DNA of 64,000 nt from an uncultured Pseudomonadota bacterium. Lineage in GTDB: Bacteria; Myxococcota_A; UBA796; SXON01. Below, piece by piece: positions 61,601 to 64,000 of the stretch. The translations under genes were made by a program, and so were the position numbers. Within the stretch, counting starts at the first letter, position 1, and each line of letters begins with the position of its first letter. Location of the stretch: positions 62,001-126,000 of the forward strand of contig CAIQVJ010000028.1 of the NCBI GenBank assembly GCA_903875225.1, written 5' to 3'. Below the pieces are notes generated by a model. The model searched no databases, was not told the origin of the DNA, and saw nothing but the letters and a program-made list of their open reading frames with translations.

Positions 61601-62426
61601 GTCCGAATTGTTCCTGATGGACCAGTACATCTACCTGGGGGAGATCGACCGGATCGCCGATGCGGCTGACCGCCTCCTGCGCGACGGCACCGCCACGGGC
61701 AACCTGTACCAGCTGACGATCGCGCTCCGTCCGCTGCACATGGTGCGGCTCGCAGCCGACGATCCCGAGCGAGCCTTCCGCGAGGTGACCGCCGCGATCC
61801 GGGGGTGGCCTGGAGAGGGGCGCGTGCAGCACTTCAACGCGAGCTGGGCGCTCGCGCAGACCGAGCTCTACGCGGGCAGGCCGGAGGAGGCGCTCCAGCG
61901 GATCGAGGCGCTCTGGCCGGTGCTGGGTCGGACCCTGCTGCTGACGATGGAGTACGTCCGCATCGAGGCGCGGCACGCGCGGGCGCGGGCGCTGCTCGCG
62001 AGCGCGACGGGGAAGAACATGCGCCCCCGGCTCGCCGCCGCCGAATCGGACGCGAAGGACCTCCTGCACGAAGCCGCGCCCTGGGCGAGACCGCTCGGCC
62101 TCCTGGTTCGCGCGGGGGTGCGCGGCGCCCGGGGCGAGCGCCCGACGGACGACCTGACCGAGGCGCTGGCCCTGTTCGAGGCCCAGGGCATGGCGCTCTA
62201 CGCCGCGGCTGCGCGTCGTCGACTGGCCGAGCTCCTCGGCGACGCCAACGCTGTACATGCGGCGTTCTCCGGTTTGAAGGTCGTGCACCCCGGCCGGATG
62301 ACGGGCATGCTGGCGCCCGGCTTCCCCCGCGCCGCCGCACTGGATCTCGCGCCCCCGAAGCGTCTGGTGGTGGCCGTGGGGCGCGCGCTCCCGGAGGAGT
62401 GGGAGCGGGACCGGCCCGCTACTTGA
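58662..62426 (+). CDS. Hanks-type Ser/Thr kinase fused to AAA ATPase and TPR-like region
   Basis: 1254 residues from ATG 58662 with AGGGG upstream; an earlier TTG at 58620 would add 14 residues. Kinase domain (about 10-290): IGHGGMGTVY, VALKTL (K41), HRDLKSANVLL (D176), VVLDFGLVQ and GTPGAMAPEQ, so active-site residues are complete. From about 330 a P-loop ATPase (FVRGRSGIGKSVLVREL, 350-357; Walker B LIAIEDLQWGDSD) resembles the AAA/NACHT-like module of MalT/LuxR-type regulators. From about 700 onward, helical repeats (TPR-like). No DNA-binding domain and no membrane helix. Likely a cytoplasmic signalling hub. Confidence 0.9.
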   Translation: MPTVREIVANRFEIRGAIGHGGMGTVYMARDLRDDSIVALKTLHQVAPSALLRLKDEFRALADVLHPNLVRLHELFVDPERDDVFGCFFSMEYVPGRHVLDQLCRRPEHPVASATWSGDAPPEGLVSTLDLPVRAVTVSLPGRSTAVVDPTELAHTFAQIGSAVDALHRGGKLHRDLKSANVLLGPDGRAVVLDFGLVQPTGAENDSAAQIAGTPGAMAPEQMRGEPAGPAADWYAVGVLLYEALSGQPPFDGDFDALLAAKLLRQVRPLPAGADPAWAQLCYALLEPDPARRAGYAELQQVLAPQQGARKERRVTPRDPLVGRFAERSVLRDAWARACAGDPVTVFVRGRSGIGKSVLVRELIQHVSGNPANLVLTGRCHEREQIPHKALDAVIDSLSQHLLRLPVEEVLPLVPEHAGALARLFPVLARHPAFTSGEPVPADPRAVRTLGAVALEDLLHRLTARWHVLIAIEDLQWGDSDSAALITRFLRSPRPPALMLLGSHREEDEATSPMLLELLALRGPGPDDAHPARIEDLRLGPLSETDARQLLRSSGVDVDETVLGEAAGDPYLLAEASMWMPTAGTVRFSGIPEMLSARLESIPESVRGLVEAVAIVGRPIPLTLLPAAHGDLRGDLRIATQQRLLRLRGEASEERVDCYHDQVRATALGGLSAARRRVLHGELAEALELASPPDAEALSIHHEGAGDTERAAIWALRGAESAESALAFRHAAALYKRYLALAGPGAVRGEAEVRLAENLANSGDGRAAAEAFLEAASSQPENGVILRTRAVHGLLMSGHLDAGLRLASSLLAEVGLDFHGSQARAAVTTAWRRLRLRLRGTEPSKIVADANELQRLDVCWAMVTGLHSVDPIRSSAFQAQYMLLALDAGEPGRIARGFAAEAASMSIGGERKLAGALAIARQAQMIAEQLDDPHLLALTAQERGTVYFMCGHWREAEVEFKAALALLAAHCPGAVWERSTSELFLMDQYIYLGEIDRIADAADRLLRDGTATGNLYQLTIALRPLHMVRLAADDPERAFREVTAAIRGWPGEGRVQHFNASWALAQTELYAGRPEEALQRIEALWPVLGRTLLLTMEYVRIEARHARARALLASATGKNMRPRLAAAESDAKDLLHEAAPWARPLGLLVRAGVRGARGERPTDDLTEALALFEAQGMALYAAAARRRLAELLGDANAVHAAFSGLKVVHPGRMTGMLAPGFPRAAALDLAPPKRLVVAVGRALPEEWERDRPAT

Positions 62427-62622
62427 CCAGCACCAACAGGGTCCACGCCAGCGCGGCGATCGCGAAGCCACCGTGCAGGGCTCCCTCGATGACCTCCAGG
62501 CGGCGTGCTTCGACCTCGGCCCCGAGGCGCCCCCGGACCCGCCGGGCCGCCTGGGGGTCCAGCGGAAGCTCTCCGAGGTGCCGAGCCACGTGATCATCGA
62601 GAGGATCGAGGGGATCGCTCAT
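62419..62622 (-). CDS. Small single-helix membrane protein, possible anti-sigma factor
   Basis: 67 residues; ATG overlaps the ECF sigma stop by four bases (ATGA), so it is probably made with it. N-terminal about 45 residues are charged and cytoplasmic; the end is a membrane helix (GGFAIAALAWTLLVLV). No HXXXCXXC ZAS motif is present. The position and topology suggest an anti-sigma factor; this is inference. Its stop overlaps the kinase gene by 8 bases. Confidence 0.6.
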   Translation of the reverse strand: MSDPLDPLDDHVARHLGELPLDPQAARRVRGRLGAEVEARRLEVIEGALHGGFAIAALAWTLLVLVK

Positions 62623-63212
62623 TCCAGAGCCTCCTTGAGCGCCTTGCGGGCCCGTGCCAGCCGTTGTCTCGCCGCTTCTGGCGCGATGCCCAGGATCCCC
62701 GCCGCCTCGGTCGGCTCCAGCCCCTCCTGTGCGACGAGCAGGAAGACTTCGCGCTGCGCCTCGGGCAGGGCCGCCAGGGCCCGCTCCACACGCAGGGCGG
62801 TCTCGCCCGCTGCAGCAGCCTCTGCGGGGGTGGGCGGCCGCGCAGTGAAGGTCTGCTCCGCCAGTTCGATCAGCCGCGTCCCGTCGAGCCAGCACCAGCG
62901 CCGGTGCGAGACCCACAGGTTCCTGGTCACCGCGTAGAGCCAGGCGCCCACCCGCGTGTCGTCCCGCAGCCTGGGCGCGTGCCTGGCGAGCCGCAGGAAT
63001 GCCTCCTGCACGAGCTCCTCGGCGACGCTACGCGACGCGCCCATGCGCAACAGCCAGCCGTTCAGGCGGGGCGCGAACACCGCAAATGCGATGTCGAACG
63101 CTCGCGAGTCCAGGGCCCGCAGCCCGGGGAGGGACACACGATCCTCCTCGGCCCGGAGCGTGTGCCGCTGGGCGATGCGGTAGTCGGCGGCTGGCGTCTC
63201 TTCCTCTCGCAT
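62619..63212 (-). CDS. ECF-family RNA polymerase sigma factor
   Basis: 197 residues from ATG 63212. Sigma region 2 (FDIAFAVFAPRLNGWLLRMGASRSVAEELVQEAFLRL) and region 4 (LPEAQREVFLLVAQEGLEPTEAAGILGIAPEAARQRLARARKAL) are visible, with a Trp-rich linker between (HRRWCW). Probably recognises extracytoplasmic-stress promoters. Overlaps a 67-residue membrane protein gene by four bases. Confidence 0.92.
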   Translation of the reverse strand: MREEETPAADYRIAQRHTLRAEEDRVSLPGLRALDSRAFDIAFAVFAPRLNGWLLRMGASRSVAEELVQEAFLRLARHAPRLRDDTRVGAWLYAVTRNLWVSHRRWCWLDGTRLIELAEQTFTARPPTPAEAAAAGETALRVERALAALPEAQREVFLLVAQEGLEPTEAAGILGIAPEAARQRLARARKALKEALE

Positions 63213-63275
63213 GCATCCTGTCAACGCGCGGGGAGGCCGAGCGTGACGCCGATTATCCGAAGAACCGAGCGGGGG

Positions 63276-64000
63276 TCAGGAATGGATCGAGAGCGTGTAC
63301 AGGGTCGAGCAACTGCCCGCGGGCCAGGTCGTCGCGTAGACCCGCACCGCGAAGTGGTCCTCGCCGTCATCGAAGATGTCGCCCGCGTAGCTCACGGTCA
63401 GGCTCGCCGAGCCCGACGCCGTGTCCACCACGGAGCCGGTGTCGAGGCTCCAGAGCTCCAGCACGTAGGTGCCCGAAGAGGGAAACCCCGTGGCTGTCGC
63501 GGAGATGCTCACGTTGTCCCAGTACTCGTCGACAGCGTTCCACTCGAACCAGTCCTCGTCGACCGGGGAGGAGATGGTGAGGGCCGAGAGACTCAACGTG
63601 GCGCCGGTCCACAGGAAGCTCACGTCCACGTCGCCGCAGTCGTAGCCGGGGGAGACGTCGTTCACCTCGTAGGTGTCCATGTCGTCGTCGTTCACCTGTC
63701 CGTCGCAGTCATTGTCCAGCGAATCGCAGACATCGGTCGCTCCGGGGTTGATGCTGCCGTCGGCATCATCGCAGTCGCCCTCGTTCTCGGTCCAACCGTC
63801 GCCGTCGTCGTCGCGGTCACTCGGGTCGTACACGGTCACGACGATGCTGTCGGAGCCTGTCTTGCCATCGACGTCCGTCGCCGTGAGCGTCACGGTGTGG
63901 ATGCCAAGGGAGAGGACCGGGGCGGTGGAGGTCGCCCCCGCGGAGTCTGCCGGGTTGGTGGAGAGCTCGCCGTCGACGTCGCTCGCCCAGCTCAGCAGCA
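63276..64000 (-). CDS. MopE/PKD-type secreted surface protein, 5' end cut by window edge
   Basis: C-terminal 241 residues of a larger protein; open to the right edge. A PKD-like beta domain (STAPVLSLGIHTVTLTATDVDG) is followed by a metal-binding Asp/Cys-rich motif GDCDDADGSINPGATDVC plus DNDCDGQVND, the repeat found in MopE-like surface proteins of myxobacteria and methylotrophs. The end is a beta sandwich (VSFLWTGATLSLSALTIS, VLELWSLDTGSVVDTASG) with a CSTLYTLSIHS tail. Probably secreted or surface bound, perhaps binding calcium or copper. Confidence 0.8.
   Translation of the reverse strand, partial: LLSWASDVDGELSTNPADSAGATSTAPVLSLGIHTVTLTATDVDGKTGSDSIVVTVYDPSDRDDDGDGWTENEGDCDDADGSINPGATDVCDSLDNDCDGQVNDDDMDTYEVNDVSPGYDCGDVDVSFLWTGATLSLSALTISSPVDEDWFEWNAVDEYWDNVSISATATGFPSSGTYVLELWSLDTGSVVDTASGSASLTVSYAGDIFDDGEDHFAVRVYATTWPAGSCSTLYTLSIHS

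Noticed and set aside
58647-62597. 1316-residue minus-strand ORF opposite the kinase gene
   Set aside because: Shadow of a complete kinase-ATPase coding sequence; its translation is Arg/Gly/His/Gln-rich with no motif.
1-64000. Possible CRISPR arrays, tRNAs, rRNAs, insertion sequences or prophage
   Set aside because: I saw no regularly spaced repeats with unique spacers, no cloverleaf-like or rRNA signature, no transposase or phage structural gene. Covariance-model searches were not possible here.

Overview
The window is a gene-dense (no non-coding gap above about 200 bases), very GC-rich bacterial chromosome segment in which most codons end in G or C and GTG and TTG starts are common. No rRNA, tRNA, CRISPR array, insertion sequence or prophage was seen. 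The gene mix suggests a member of the Myxococcota or a related former deltaproteobacterial lineage: a Hanks-type kinase fused to an ATPase/TPR module, an FHA-linked sigma54 activator, an HD-GYP protein, a MopE-like Asp/Cys-rich surface protein, many short lipoproteins and a large exopolysaccharide locus. This placement is inference from gene content only.

Layout. 1-4262 (minus): a kinase-like repeat protein, a crotonase and a salicylyl-CoA 5-hydroxylase-type flavoprotein cut by the window edge. 4342-7600 (plus): a ceramidase-like lipoprotein and a deoxynucleoside kinase. 7632-12406 (minus): glycosyltransferase, LivG- and LivF-type ABC ATPases, M28 peptidase and a second crotonase. 12454-16701 (plus): ligase-associated DEXH helicase, PdeM-type phosphoesterase and a GT4 glycosyltransferase, all overlapping. 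16698-19801 (minus): two radical SAM proteins, a lipoprotein and a small secreted protein. 19898-22071 (plus): a CDF metal exporter and an unusual amidase. 22182-24739 (minus): cystathionine beta-synthase and a cystathionine gamma-lyase/synthase. 24839-38907: GH5/endoglycoceramidase-like lipoprotein, ComEC, FHA-sigma54 activator with a GIDE-domain protein, SerA, an NTPase fused to a SLOG-like domain, a lipoprotein, an HD-GYP protein, a BoxD-like dehydrogenase and HisS. 38924-40966: small membrane or secreted proteins and an OsmC protein.

40937-56667 is an exopolysaccharide locus of the Wzx/Wzy type. A long minus-strand operon holds the BY-kinase/chain-length protein (Wzc), polymerase/ligase, flippase, GT4, outer-membrane export protein, GalE, a lipoprotein resembling a glycoside hydrolase and another GT4. 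A second minus-strand pair holds the initiating polyprenyl glycosylphosphotransferase and a GT4. Divergent plus-strand genes add a polysaccharide deacetylase and a sulfotransferase-GT4 fusion. Together these cover initiation, elongation, flipping, polymerisation, export and probable deacetylation and sulfation of one polymer.

56696-64000 holds a membrane-anchored protein, a YbjQ protein, a glutathione transferase, the giant kinase-ATPase, an ECF sigma factor overlapping a 67-residue membrane protein (possible anti-sigma factor), and the C-terminal part of a MopE/PKD-type surface protein that runs off the right edge.

Most apparent long ORFs opposite the real genes are GC-driven shadows. The items most worth follow-up are the NTPase/SLOG-like fusion with a perfect 14-bp palindrome in front of it, the sulfotransferase-glycosyltransferase fusion, the radical SAM pair, the cytoplasm-type amidase with altered zinc ligands, and the co-occurrence of ceramidase-like and endoglycoceramidase-like lipoproteins.
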